A DNA stretch of 64,000 nucleotides from Streptomyces sp. NBC_00448. Lineage in GTDB: Bacteria > Actinomycetota > Actinomycetes > Streptomycetales > Streptomycetaceae. Below the pieces are notes generated by a model. That model did no database searches and was not told where the DNA came from. It worked only from the letters and a program-made list of their open reading frames with translations. This document shows, one piece after another, positions 24,825 to 33,775 of this stretch (its first letter is position 1; the number at the start of each line of letters is the position of its first letter). The stretch is taken from assembly GCF_036014115.1 (NCBI RefSeq), contig NZ_CP107913.1, positions 992,001 through 1,056,000 of the forward strand, read 5' to 3'. The translations under genes and the position numbers were made by a program.

Positions 24825-26290
24825 CCGTCTCCGCTCCCCCGGCCGACTTCGACAGCCGCTTCGCCGCGGCCCGCAAGGTCGCCGACGCCGTGCTCTTCGA
24901 GGGCTACGTCCTGTACCCGTACCGCGCCTCGGCGGCGAAGAACCGGCTGCGCTGGCAGTTCGGCGTCCTGGTGCCGCCCGCCTGGGGAGCCGACAGCGGC
25001 GAGCACGCCTTCCAGCGCACCCAGTGCCTGATGGAACCCCGGGCGGAGGCGGCGCTGCTGGTGGAACTGCGGTTCCTGCACGCGCAGCGCCGGGTGGTCC
25101 AGGAACTCCGCGTCGACGGGTCCTATGCGACGGTCCCCCGACTCGATCTGCCCGACCGGGTGTTGACGCCCTGGGACGAAGGCGTGGAGGAGCGCGTCCA
25201 GTTCAGCGTGCCGGTGAGCGAACTCGGCGGCGAGGAAAGGGAGTTCGCCTTCTCCCGTCCGGCGCGCGAGGAGACCGAGGACGTCCGCGACCAGGCCGGG
25301 CGGCATGTCGGGCTGCTGCTGCGCCGCCGCGAAGAGGTGCGCGGGGTGGTCCGGTTGGCCGCGGAGGACCTGCCCGGGCCGTACGCGGTCCGGCGGCTGA
25401 CCGCGGTGGTGGAGAACACCGGCGGCTGGGCGCCCGGGCCGCAGGGCGCGGACCGGGCGGAGGCGCTGCCGCACGCGCTGGTCTCCGCGCACCTGGTGCT
25501 CGGCCTGAGCGCGGGGTCGTTCCTGTCGATGGCCGACCCGCCGGAGTGGGCGAAGGAGGCCACCGCGCGGTGCGCGAACCTGCGCACCTGGCCGGTGCTG
25601 GCCGGCGCCGACGGGGGCCGGGACGTGGTGCTGTCCGCCCCGATCATCCTGGAGGACCACCCGGCCATCGCCCCCGAGAGCCCCGGCGCGCTCTACGACG
25701 CGCTGGAGATCGACGAGATCCTGGCGTTGCGCACCTCCGCCCTGACCGAGCAGGAGAAGCGGGAGGCGCGCGGCACGGACGCACGCGCCGCCGAGGTGAT
25801 CGACCTCGCCGACACGATGCCGCCGGAGGTGCTGGAGCGGCTGCACGGCGCGGTGCGGTCGCTGCGCGAGATCACCGGCCCGCCCGCCCCCTCCCGGCCC
25901 GCCACGCCGTCCGGCACGCCCTCCGACCTGGCCTCCGACCTGGACATCTCGCCGGACTCGCTGGACGCCCTGATGGACCCGGGCAAGCCCTGGTGGGACC
26001 CGGAGAGCGACCGCACCGTGGACCCGGCCACCGACCGCGTGGTGATCGACGGCAAGGACGTGGGCGCGGGCAGCCGGGTGCGGCTGCGCCCGGGGCTTCG
26101 CCGCTCCGATGCCCAGGACCTCTTCCTGCTCGGCTGCGACGCCCACGTGGAGGCGGTGCTGCACGACGTCGACGGCGGCGTGCACCTGGCCGTCACCGTC
26201 GAGGGCGACCCGGGCGCCGACATCCGGCGCGAGCAGGGCCGGTTCCTGTACTTCCAGCCCGACGAGGTCACCCCGCTGGAGGACGCGTGA
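24821..26290 (+). CDS. Large uncharacterised protein of the hydrogenase cassette
   Basis: 489 residues from a GTG overlapping the preceding stop. I do not recognise a named domain. The N-terminal half has FAAARKVADAVLFEGYVLYP, RLRWQFGVLVPPAWG, LVELRFLHAQRRVVQELRVD; the middle VVLSAPIILEDHPAIAPESP and LYDALEIDEILALRTSALTE; the C-terminal ~90 residues include WWDPESDRTVDPATDRVVID, GSRVRLRPGLRRSDAQDLFL and GRFLYFQPDEVTPLE, which look like a small beta-barrel. A Pro-rich linker separates the last part. Soluble, few cysteines. Its place between the DUF6084-like gene and the protease suggests hydrogenase assembly or anchoring. Confidence 0.75.
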   Translation: MTVSAPPADFDSRFAAARKVADAVLFEGYVLYPYRASAAKNRLRWQFGVLVPPAWGADSGEHAFQRTQCLMEPRAEAALLVELRFLHAQRRVVQELRVDGSYATVPRLDLPDRVLTPWDEGVEERVQFSVPVSELGGEEREFAFSRPAREETEDVRDQAGRHVGLLLRRREEVRGVVRLAAEDLPGPYAVRRLTAVVENTGGWAPGPQGADRAEALPHALVSAHLVLGLSAGSFLSMADPPEWAKEATARCANLRTWPVLAGADGGRDVVLSAPIILEDHPAIAPESPGALYDALEIDEILALRTSALTEQEKREARGTDARAAEVIDLADTMPPEVLERLHGAVRSLREITGPPAPSRPATPSGTPSDLASDLDISPDSLDALMDPGKPWWDPESDRTVDPATDRVVIDGKDVGAGSRVRLRPGLRRSDAQDLFLLGCDAHVEAVLHDVDGGVHLAVTVEGDPGADIRREQGRFLYFQPDEVTPLEDA

Positions 26291-26916
26291 GCACCGCCCG
26301 CACGTCCCGCACCCTGGTCGCCGGGGTCGGGAACATCTTCCTCGGCGACGACGGCTTCGGCGTGGAGACCGTACGCCGGCTGACCGCCGAGGGGCCGCTG
26401 CCCGACCACGTGGAGGCCGTCGACGTCGGCGTGCGCGGGGTCCACCTGGCGTACCAACTCCTCGACGGATACGACACGTTCGTGCTCGTGGACGCCACCG
26501 CCCGGGGCGGGGTGCCCGGCACCGTCTACCTGATCGAGGCGGGCCTTCCCGGCGGCGGCCCGGGCGCCGCCGGGACGGAGGCGGTGCCGGTGCCCCTCGA
26601 CGGGCACCGCATGTCCCCGGACGCGGTGCTCGCCCTGCTGGGCACCCTGTGCGCGGGCACCGGCGGCACCCCGCCCCGCCGCATCCTCGTCGTCGGCTGC
26701 GAGCCCGCGGACGTCGAGGAGGGCATCGGGCTCAGCCCTCCCGTCGAGGCGGCCGTACCCGAGGCCGTACGCCTGGTGCGCCGGCTGCTCGACGAGAGCG
26801 GCGCCGCACCGGGGCACGACGCGGCGCACCGGCCGCACACCGCACCGCATGACCCACCGAGGGACCCATCGCTTGACCAGGGGGCCATCCAGGAGAGGAA
26901 GACATCACCATGTTGA
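26287..26916 (+). CDS. Hydrogenase maturation endopeptidase (HyaD/HycI type)
   Basis: 209 residues from a GTG overlapping the preceding stop. The nickel-recognition residues of the family are visible: LVAGVGNIFLGDDGFGVETV (acidic residue after LGDD) and VEAVDVGVRGVHLAYQLLDG, LVDATARGG, with His in VPLDGHRMSPDAV. It should cut the large subunit after His572, removing its C-terminal tail once nickel is in place. The last ~35 residues are low complexity and their DNA carries the ribosome site of the overlapping microprotein gene. Confidence 0.9.
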   Translation: MSTARTSRTLVAGVGNIFLGDDGFGVETVRRLTAEGPLPDHVEAVDVGVRGVHLAYQLLDGYDTFVLVDATARGGVPGTVYLIEAGLPGGGPGAAGTEAVPVPLDGHRMSPDAVLALLGTLCAGTGGTPPRRILVVGCEPADVEEGIGLSPPVEAAVPEAVRLVRRLLDESGAAPGHDAAHRPHTAPHDPPRDPSLDQGAIQERKTSPC

Positions 26917-27014
26917 TGAAGATCACCCTTGCCGGCACCGCGGCCGCCTTCGGCGCGCTGCTCGCGGTGAACCTGCCCGACATCCGCCGCTACCTGCGGA
27001 TGCGCGCGATGTGA
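26910..27014 (+). CDS. 34-residue membrane microprotein, DUF6893-like
   Basis: ATG 26910 follows AGGAGAGGAAG with good spacing, and the frame overlaps the protease gene by 7 bases. The product begins MLMKITLAGTAAAFGALLAV, continues NLPDIRRYLRMRAM and stops at 27014. A single hydrophobic segment (~5-21) is followed by a basic, Arg-rich tail: a one-span peptide with its C-terminus in the cytosol. It resembles the DUF6893 small proteins I recall in actinomycete hydrogenase operons. A membrane tether for the hydrogenase is a reasonable guess. An in-frame ATG two codons on is an alternative start. Confidence 0.75.
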   Translation: MLMKITLAGTAAAFGALLAVNLPDIRRYLRMRAM

Positions 27015-27197
27015 ACCGCAGTTGACGGCGCTCTGGACCGAACGAGTCCTTGCGCGGCGGCCCGGCGGCGCGCCGATACCGCGCCGCCGGGCCGCCGCCG
27101 TGTAATGAAGCCGGCGGCGCACCCCACGACGTGCACCGCGCACCGTCATTCGTGAACCGCGACCGTGAACCGTGAACCGCCGGACGGGAAGAGGACG

Positions 27198-27599
27198 ATG
27201 CACGAGATGTCCATCGCGCTGGCGGTCGTCGGCCAGGTGGAGGACGCCGCGCTCGCCGCCGGCGCCACCGCCGTCAGGACCGTACGGCTGCGGGTGGGCG
27301 AACTCGCGGGCGTCGTACCGGACTCGCTCCAGTTCTGCTTCGAACTCGCCTGTTCCGGCACGGTCCTGGAGGGCGCGCGGCTGGAGACCGAATCGGTGGC
27401 CGGCCGGGCCCGCTGCGCGCCGTGCGGGGACCAGTGGCCGGTCGGGATGCCGCCGGACCTGTGCTGCCCGGCCTGTGGCACGCCGGCCGCCGAACTGCTG
27501 GCCGGGCGCGAACTGCTGATCGCCGGGGTGCGGTGGGACGACCCGCCGGCACCCGCCGCCGCGGGCCGCGTACACCGGCCCCACCTTGAGGAGCGCTGA
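27198..27599 (+). CDS. hypA: Hydrogenase nickel metallochaperone HypA
   Basis: 133 residues from ATG 27198 with GGAAGAGG upstream. The N-terminal MHEMSIA supplies the nickel ligand His2. The zinc site is Cys73, Cys76 (CAPC) and Cys90, Cys93 (CCPAC). It delivers nickel to the large subunit together with HypB, whose gene follows after 3 bp. It has a short extra C-terminal tail (WDDPPAPAAAGRVHRPHLEE). A ~180-bp gap separates it from the microprotein gene. Confidence 0.95.
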   Translation: MHEMSIALAVVGQVEDAALAAGATAVRTVRLRVGELAGVVPDSLQFCFELACSGTVLEGARLETESVAGRARCAPCGDQWPVGMPPDLCCPACGTPAAELLAGRELLIAGVRWDDPPAPAAAGRVHRPHLEER

Positions 27600-27602
27600 A
27601 CC

Positions 27603-28430
27603 ATGTGCCGTGCGATCGACCTCCAGCAGGCGGTACTCGCCAAGAACGACGGCTGCGCGCAGCGGTTGCGGGCCGATCTCGCGGTCCGCGGCACCACCGT
27701 GGTCAACCTGCTGTCCAGCCCCGGCAGCGGCAAGACCGCGCTGCTGGAGGCGGAGTTGGCGCTGGCCCGGGAGCGCGCGGTGCCGGTCGCCGCGCTCACC
27801 GCGGATCTCGCGACGGAGAACGACGCGCTGCGGCTGGCCCGTTCGGGCGCCCCGGTCAAGCAGGTGCTCACCGACGGGCTGTGCCACCTGGAGGCGCGGA
27901 TGCTCGGCGGCCATCTCGACGGCTGGCTGCCCGACGGCACCCGGCTGCTGTTCGTGGAGAACGTCGGCAACCTCGTCTGCCCGGCGTCCTACGACCTCGG
28001 GGAGACGCTGCGGGTGGTGCTCGCGTCCGTCACCGAGGGCGAGGACAAGCCGCTGAAGTACCCGACGGCGTTCGGGCTCGCGCATCTGGTGATCGTCACC
28101 AAGACCGACATCGCCGACGCGGTCGGCTTCGACGAGGCCGCGTTCCGGGCGAACGTCCAGCAGGTCAACCCGGGGGTCGAGGTGGTGCTGACCGCCGCCC
28201 GCACCGGCAGCGGCGTCGGCGCCCTGCTGGACCGCGCGCTGGCGGCGGCCGGCGGCGCCCCCGTGCACGCGCCGGTCATGGCGTCCCAGCCGCTGCCGGG
28301 CCACCACCACGGCGACGACGAGGCGGCGCAGCCGCACGAACACGGCGACCCCCACGAACACGGCGACCCGCTCGGCTCGCTCGCGCCCGCCGCCGGCCGG
28401 CCGCAGCCCGCGGGCGGGCCCCGGTCATGA
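27603..28430 (+). CDS. hypB: Hydrogenase nickel-insertion GTPase HypB with C-terminal His-rich tail
   Basis: 275 residues. G-domain: P-loop SSPGSGKT (38-45), VTKTDIAD, and the metal-site segment NVGNLVCPASYDLGE. It starts MCRAIDL and lacks the N-terminal CxxCGC nickel motif of E. coli HypB. Unusually, a histidine-rich stretch is at the C-terminus (GHHHGDDEAAQPHEHGDPHE, about residues 228-248) instead of near the N-terminus, probably for nickel storage. The stop overlaps hypF by four bases. Confidence 0.95.
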   Translation: MCRAIDLQQAVLAKNDGCAQRLRADLAVRGTTVVNLLSSPGSGKTALLEAELALARERAVPVAALTADLATENDALRLARSGAPVKQVLTDGLCHLEARMLGGHLDGWLPDGTRLLFVENVGNLVCPASYDLGETLRVVLASVTEGEDKPLKYPTAFGLAHLVIVTKTDIADAVGFDEAAFRANVQQVNPGVEVVLTAARTGSGVGALLDRALAAAGGAPVHAPVMASQPLPGHHHGDDEAAQPHEHGDPHEHGDPLGSLAPAAGRPQPAGGPRS

Positions 28431-30787
28431 CCGCCCCCACGGCCGACGGCACCGTGGCGGCGGCCGATCCGGTGGTCCGCCGCCGGGTCACGGTCCGCGG
28501 GGTCGTGCAGGGCGTCGGCTTCCGCCCCTTCGTCTACGCGCTGGCGGGCCGGCTGGGGCTGGCCGGCCACGTCACGAACACCGGCGAGGGCGTCGTCGCG
28601 GAGGTGGAGGGCCCGGCCGCGGACGTCGCGGCGTTCTGCGCGCGGGTCGCGGCCGAGGCGCCGCCGCTGGCCGCGGTGGAGTCCGTCGAGCAGTGCGCGC
28701 TGGCGGTGACCGGCCGGCCCGGGTTCGCGATCACCGCGTCCCGGGACGGCGGCGCGGCCCGCACCCTGGTCTCCCCGGACATCGCGACCTGCGCGGAGTG
28801 CCTGGCCGAACTGGCCGACCCCGCCGACCGCAGATACCGCCACCCGTTCATCGTCTGCACCAACTGCGGGCCGCGCTTCACCGTGGTCACCGGCCTGCCG
28901 TACGACCGCGCGCACACCACGATGGCGGGTTTCCCGATGTGCGGGGCGTGCCGGGCGCAGTACACCGACCCGGCCGACCGGCGCTTCCACGCCCAGCCGG
29001 TGGCCTGCCACGACTGCGGGCCGCGGCTGCGGCTGATCCGCCGGACGGGCCGGTCGGGCGGGGCGGACCCGGTGGCCGAGGCCCGTGCGCTGCTGGCCGC
29101 CGGGGCGATCCTGGCCGTGAAGGGGCTGGGCGGCTACCACCTGGCGTGCGACGCGGCGAACCCGGGCGCGGTGGCGCTGCTGCGGTCCCGCAAGGCGCGC
29201 GGCCGCAAGCCGTTCGCGGTGATGGCCCGGGACCTGGCCGGCGTCGAACCGCTGGCGCACGTAGGGGCGTTGGAGGCCGAACTGCTCACCGGGCCGCTGC
29301 GGCCCGTGGTGTTGCTGCGGCGGCGGCCGGGCGTGCCGGTCTGCGACGACGTGGCGCCCGGAAGCCCCGACCTGGGCGTGATGCTCCCGTACACGCCGCT
29401 GCACCATCTGCTGCTGGGGCTGCCGGGTGATCCGCCGGGCCCCCGGCTGCTGGTGATGACCAGCGGCAACGTGTCCGGGGAGCCGATCGTCACCGGCGAC
29501 GCCGAGGCGCGGGAGCGGCTGGCGGCGCTGGCCGACGCGTGGTTGACCCACGACCGGCCGATCCAGGTGCCGTGCGACGACTCGGTGGTGCGGGTGTGCG
29601 ACGGGGAACCGGTGGTGCTGCGGCGATCGCGCGGGTACGCCCCGCTGCCGGTCGCGCTGCCGGTGCCGGTGCGGCCCGCGCTGGCCGTCGGCGGGGATCT
29701 GAAGAACGCGTTCTGCCTCGGCGAGGGCCGCAAGGCGTGGCTGTCGGCGCACATCGGCGACATGGACGACCTCGCCACGCAGCGCGCCTTCGTCCGGGCG
29801 CAGGGACAGTTGGAGTCGATCACGTCGGTGCGGCCCGAACTGCTGGCCGCCGACCGGCATCCGCGCTACCGCTCCGGGCAGTGGGCCGAACGTGCCGCCG
29901 GAGCAAGGCCGTTGGTACGTGTGCAGCACCACCACGCGCATGTCGCGGCCGCGATGGCCGAGCACCGCTTGGACGGCACCCGGCCGGTGATCGGGGTGGC
30001 CTTCGACGGGACCGGGTACGGCGACGACGGCGCGGTGTGGGGCGGGGAGGTGCTGCTCGCCGACTACGACGGCCACCGCCGCTTCGGGCGGCTCGGCTAC
30101 GTCCCGCTGCCGGGCGGCGACGCGACGGTCCGGCGCCCGTACCGGATGGCGCTGGCCCACCTGCGGGCCGCCGGGCTGCCCTGGGACGACGACCTGCCGT
30201 GCACGGCGGCCTGCCCGATTGACGAACTGCGGCTGCTGGAACGGCAGTTGGAGTTGGGGTTGAACTGCGTGCCGACGTCCAGCATGGGCCGGCTCTTCGA
30301 CGCGGTGGCCTCGCTGGCCGGGGTGTGCCATCTGGCCGGCTACGAGGCGCAGGCCGCCGTCGAGTTGGAGGGCGCGGCCACGGGCGCGCCCCTGGCCGAC
30401 GACGGGCCCGGGTACGCGTTCGCGCTGCGGCCGGAGAGCGATCCGGGTGCGGGCGCCGAACTGGTCGCGGACCCGGGGCCGTTGCTCGCCGCGGTCGCCG
30501 CCGACGTGCGCGCCGGCAGCCCGGCGGCGTTCGTCGCGGCCCGCTTCCACCGGGCGGTGGCCGGCCTGGTGGCCGCCTGGTGCGCGGCCGCCCGCGAGCG
30601 GCACGGCCTGACGACGGTCGCGCTGACCGGCGGGGTGTTCGCGAACGTGCTGCTGTCGTCGGCGTGTGCCGCGGCGCTGCGCGCGGACGGCTTCACCGTG
30701 CTGAGACACCATCAGGTACCGCCCAACGACGGTGGGTTGGCGCTCGGCCAGCTGATGGTGGCCGCGCGGGTGGCGGCCTCCCCGTGA
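28427..30787 (+). CDS. hypF: Carbamoyltransferase HypF
   Basis: 786 residues, full length. Domain order: acylphosphatase (~18-105, RGVVQGVGFRPFVYALAGRL), two zinc fingers (CAECLAEL...CTNCGPRF and CGACRAQY...CHDCGPRL), YrdC-like domain (~205-390, LAVKGLGGYHLACDAANPGA, RKPFAVMARD, LVMTSGNVSGEP), and the Kae1-like carbamoyltransferase (VQHHHAHVAAAMAEH, GVAFDGTGYGDDGAVWGGEV, TSSMGRLFDAVASL, LTGGVFANVLL). It makes the carbamoyl group that HypE turns into the CN ligand of the active-site iron. ATG overlaps the hypB stop. Confidence 0.96.
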   Translation: MTAPTADGTVAAADPVVRRRVTVRGVVQGVGFRPFVYALAGRLGLAGHVTNTGEGVVAEVEGPAADVAAFCARVAAEAPPLAAVESVEQCALAVTGRPGFAITASRDGGAARTLVSPDIATCAECLAELADPADRRYRHPFIVCTNCGPRFTVVTGLPYDRAHTTMAGFPMCGACRAQYTDPADRRFHAQPVACHDCGPRLRLIRRTGRSGGADPVAEARALLAAGAILAVKGLGGYHLACDAANPGAVALLRSRKARGRKPFAVMARDLAGVEPLAHVGALEAELLTGPLRPVVLLRRRPGVPVCDDVAPGSPDLGVMLPYTPLHHLLLGLPGDPPGPRLLVMTSGNVSGEPIVTGDAEARERLAALADAWLTHDRPIQVPCDDSVVRVCDGEPVVLRRSRGYAPLPVALPVPVRPALAVGGDLKNAFCLGEGRKAWLSAHIGDMDDLATQRAFVRAQGQLESITSVRPELLAADRHPRYRSGQWAERAAGARPLVRVQHHHAHVAAAMAEHRLDGTRPVIGVAFDGTGYGDDGAVWGGEVLLADYDGHRRFGRLGYVPLPGGDATVRRPYRMALAHLRAAGLPWDDDLPCTAACPIDELRLLERQLELGLNCVPTSSMGRLFDAVASLAGVCHLAGYEAQAAVELEGAATGAPLADDGPGYAFALRPESDPGAGAELVADPGPLLAAVAADVRAGSPAAFVAARFHRAVAGLVAAWCAAARERHGLTTVALTGGVFANVLLSSACAAALRADGFTVLRHHQVPPNDGGLALGQLMVAARVAASP

Positions 30788-30922
30788 CGGCCGCGGGCCG
30801 AACACGCCGTACGGCACCGCGGCCCCGGACCGGTCGAAGCACCAATCCCACCGAACTCACCGCATTCCCCTGACTCACCGAACTCCCCACCGACCGAACC
30901 CCCTTGAGCGAGGAGAAGCCCC

Positions 30923-31399
30923 ATGTGCCTGGCGGTACCCGGCAGAGTGCTGGAGATCGAGGACCGGGACGGCACCCGGATGGCCAGTGTCGACTTCGGC
31001 GGCGTGGTCAAGGAGGTGTGCTTGGAGTACCTGCCGGACCTCCAGGTCGGCGAGTACGCCATCGTGCACGTCGGTTTCGCGCTGCAACGCCTGGACGAGG
31101 AGTCCGCGAAGCAGACGCTGGAGCTGTTCGCCACGCTCGGGCTGCTCCAGGAGGAGTTCGGCGACCCGTGGGAGGCGGCCGCGGGCGGCGGCGCCCCGCC
31201 GTGGGCCGACGAGGACGCCGAACCGGGCGTGGCCAGCTCTTCCGGCGTATCCGGCACATCCAGCACGCCCAGCGCACACGCGGCACCCGCACCGAGCGGC
31301 GTGCCCGTACCGACCGGCTCGCACCAGCAAGGCAGCGGCCATGACACCGCCGGCCACGCCGACGGGCGGCCGGCACCGCGGGAGGCGCGGCAGCAGTGA
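30923..31399 (+). CDS. hypC: Hydrogenase assembly chaperone HypC with long disordered tail
   Basis: 158 residues, RBS GAGGAGAAG. The conserved core is residues 1-80 ([55 protein letters not shown]); Cys2 carries the iron-ligand group and binds HypD. Typical HypC proteins have 75-95 residues, so the ~75-residue Ser/Thr/Pro/His-containing tail is an extension. The stop overlaps hypD (GTGA). A 135-bp C-rich gap separates it from hypF. Confidence 0.94.
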   Translation: MCLAVPGRVLEIEDRDGTRMASVDFGGVVKEVCLEYLPDLQVGEYAIVHVGFALQRLDEESAKQTLELFATLGLLQEEFGDPWEAAAGGGAPPWADEDAEPGVASSSGVSGTSSTPSAHAAPAPSGVPVPTGSHQQGSGHDTAGHADGRPAPREARQQ

Positions 31400-32520
31400 A
31401 GTACATCGAGGAGTTCCAGGACCCCGAGCTGGCCCGCCGCCTGCTCGACGACATCGCGGCCACCGTGACCAGGCCGTGGGCGCTGATGGAGGTCTGCGGC
31501 GGCCAGACGCACACCATCATCCGGCACGGCATCGACCAGCTGCTGCCCAGCGAGATCGAGTTGATCCATGGACCGGGCTGCCCGGTGTGTGTCACCCCGC
31601 TGGAGGTGATCGACAAGGCACTGGAGATCGCGGCACGCCCCGGGGTGATCTTCTGCTCGTTCGGCGACATGCTGCGGGTGCCCGGCACCGACCGGGACCT
31701 GTTCCGGGTGCGCAGCGAGGGCGGCGACGTGCGGGTGGTGTACTCGCCGCTCGACGCGCTGAAGATCGCCCGGCAGAACCCGCGGCAGGAGGTGGTGTTC
31801 TTCGGCATCGGCTTCGAGACGACCGCGCCGCCGAACGCGATGACGGTGTACCAGGCCCGCAAGCTCGGCATCCGCAACTTCAGCATGCTGGTGTCGCATG
31901 TGCGGGTGCCCCCCGCGATCGAGGCGATCATGCGCTCGCCCGACTGCCGGGTGCAGGGCTTCCTCGCCGCCGGGCACGTGTGCAGCGTGATGGGCACCGC
32001 GGAGTACCCGGAGCTCGCCGAGCGGCACCACGTGCCCATCGTGGTCACCGGGTTCGAGCCGCTGGACATCCTGGAGGGCGTCCGCCGCACCGTGGCGCAG
32101 CTCGAACGCGGCGAGCACCGGGTGGAGAACGCCTACCCGCGCGCCGTGCGCGACGAGGGCAACCCGGCCGCGCAGGCGATGCTCGCGGACGTCTTCGAGG
32201 TCGGCGACCGGGCGTGGCGCGGGATCGGGGTGATCCCGGACAGCGGGTGGCGCCTGTCGCCGCGCTACCGGGAGTTCGACGCCGAGCACCGCTTCGCCGT
32301 GAGCGGCATCCGCACCGTGGAGCCGGCCGCCTGCCGGGCCGGCGAGGTGTTGCAGGGCCTGATCAAGCCGCACGAGTGCGAGGCGTTCGGCACCACCTGC
32401 ACCCCGCGCAATCCGCTGGGCGCCACGATGGTCTCCAGCGAGGGCGCGTGTGCGGCGTACTACCTCTACCGGCGGCTCGACACCGCCCCGGCACGCATGG
32501 AGGCGAGCCCCGTTGCCTGA
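31396..32520 (+). CDS. hypD: Hydrogenase maturation Fe-S scaffold HypD
   Basis: 374 residues from GTG 31396. Family motifs are intact: [17 protein letters not shown] (Cys34), [44 protein letters not shown] and the C-terminal 4Fe-4S cysteines ([30 protein letters not shown]). With HypC it assembles the Fe(CN)2CO unit. It overlaps hypC upstream and hypE downstream. Confidence 0.96.
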   Translation: MKYIEEFQDPELARRLLDDIAATVTRPWALMEVCGGQTHTIIRHGIDQLLPSEIELIHGPGCPVCVTPLEVIDKALEIAARPGVIFCSFGDMLRVPGTDRDLFRVRSEGGDVRVVYSPLDALKIARQNPRQEVVFFGIGFETTAPPNAMTVYQARKLGIRNFSMLVSHVRVPPAIEAIMRSPDCRVQGFLAAGHVCSVMGTAEYPELAERHHVPIVVTGFEPLDILEGVRRTVAQLERGEHRVENAYPRAVRDEGNPAAQAMLADVFEVGDRAWRGIGVIPDSGWRLSPRYREFDAEHRFAVSGIRTVEPAACRAGEVLQGLIKPHECEAFGTTCTPRNPLGATMVSSEGACAAYYLYRRLDTAPARMEASPVA

Positions 32521-33697
32521 GACCACCCGAGAGCGGGCCACCCCGTCCGTGCCGGAGCCGACCGCACCGGACAGCGGCGCGACCGCGGGAACCACCACGG
32601 CCGCCGTACACACGACCACCGCCGGCAGCGCGACCGGCGAACCCCCCGTTCTCGACCTGCTGTCGTGGACCTGTCCGGCGCAGCTGCGCGACCAGCCGCG
32701 GGTGGTGATGGGGCACGGCGGGGGCGGCGCGATGTCGGCGGAACTCGTCGAGCACGTCTTCGCGCCCGCGTTCGGCGGCCCGGTGCTGGCGCAGCTCGGC
32801 GACGCGGCGGCGGTGTCGCTCGGCGGTGCCCGGCTGGCGTTCTCCACCGACTCGTTCGTGGTGCGGCCGCTGTTCTTCCCCGGCGGCTGCATCGGCGACC
32901 TCGCGGTCAACGGCACCGTCAACGACCTGGCGATGAGCGGCGCGCGGGCGGCGTACCTGTCCTGCGGGTTCATCCTGGAGGAGGGCGTCGAGATGCCCGT
33001 CCTCGCGCGGATCGCGCAGGCGATGGGCGCGGCGGCGCGGGCGGCGGGCGTGGAGGTCGCCACCGGGGACACCAAGGTGGTGGAGGCCGGGCACGGCGAC
33101 GGCGTCTACATCAACACCGCGGGGATCGGGCTCATCCCGGCCGGGGTGGACCTGCGGCCGGACCGGGTGGTGCCCGGCGACGTGGTGATCGTCAGCGGCC
33201 CGGTCGGCGTGCACGGCGTGGCGATCATGAGCGTGCGGGAGGGCCTGGAGTTCGGCGTGTCGATCGAGAGCGACTGCGCGCCGCTCGGCGGGCTGGTCGA
33301 CGCCATGCTCGCGGTCACCCCTGATCTGCATGTGCTGCGCGACCCCACCAGGGGCGGGCTGGCCGCCTCCCTCAACGAGATCGCGGCGGCGAGCGGCACC
33401 GGTGTGGTGGTCCAGGAGCGGGCGGTTCCGGTGCCCGCGGAGGTCGCCAACGCGTGCGCGATTCTGGGCCTCGACCCCTGGTACGTGGCCAACGAGGGCA
33501 AGTTGGTCGCTTTCGTGCCGCGCGAGCACGCCGAGGCGGTCCTCGCGGCGATGCGGGCGCATCCGCTGGGCGCCGGGGCGTGCGTGATCGGCGAGGCGGT
33601 GGCCGACCACCCCGGGATGGTGGTGGCGCGGACCGGCCTCGGCGGCACCCGGGTCGTCGACCTGCCGATCGGCGAGCAACTGCCGCGGATCTGCTGA
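32513..33697 (+). CDS. hypE: Hydrogenase maturation protein HypE (thiocarbamate dehydratase)
   Basis: 394 residues if read from TTG 32513, which overlaps the hypD stop and has GGAGG nine bases upstream; no suitable ATG exists before residue ~66. The first ~45 residues are low-complexity Thr/Ala. The enzyme core starts near [20 protein letters not shown] and contains [39 protein letters not shown] and [15 protein letters not shown]. The last residue is the essential cysteine (PRIC), which becomes the thiocyanate that donates CN to iron. Last gene of the cassette. Confidence 0.94.
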   Translation: MPETTRERATPSVPEPTAPDSGATAGTTTAAVHTTTAGSATGEPPVLDLLSWTCPAQLRDQPRVVMGHGGGGAMSAELVEHVFAPAFGGPVLAQLGDAAAVSLGGARLAFSTDSFVVRPLFFPGGCIGDLAVNGTVNDLAMSGARAAYLSCGFILEEGVEMPVLARIAQAMGAAARAAGVEVATGDTKVVEAGHGDGVYINTAGIGLIPAGVDLRPDRVVPGDVVIVSGPVGVHGVAIMSVREGLEFGVSIESDCAPLGGLVDAMLAVTPDLHVLRDPTRGGLAASLNEIAAASGTGVVVQERAVPVPAEVANACAILGLDPWYVANEGKLVAFVPREHAEAVLAAMRAHPLGAGACVIGEAVADHPGMVVARTGLGGTRVVDLPIGEQLPRIC

Positions 33698-33717
33698 CGG
33701 TACGCCTCGACGCCGGG

Positions 33718-33763
33718 CCGGCGCGGTCCCTCGCCCGCGGGAGCGGATGAGGGACCGCGCCGG
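33718..33763. terminator. Bidirectional terminator between hypE and mmsA
   Basis: Perfect 15-bp arms at 33718-33732 and 33749-33763 with a 16-base loop, in the 78-bp gap between the convergent hydrogenase and inositol operons. Confidence 0.8.
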
Positions 33764-33775
33764 TCTGCCGGGCGG

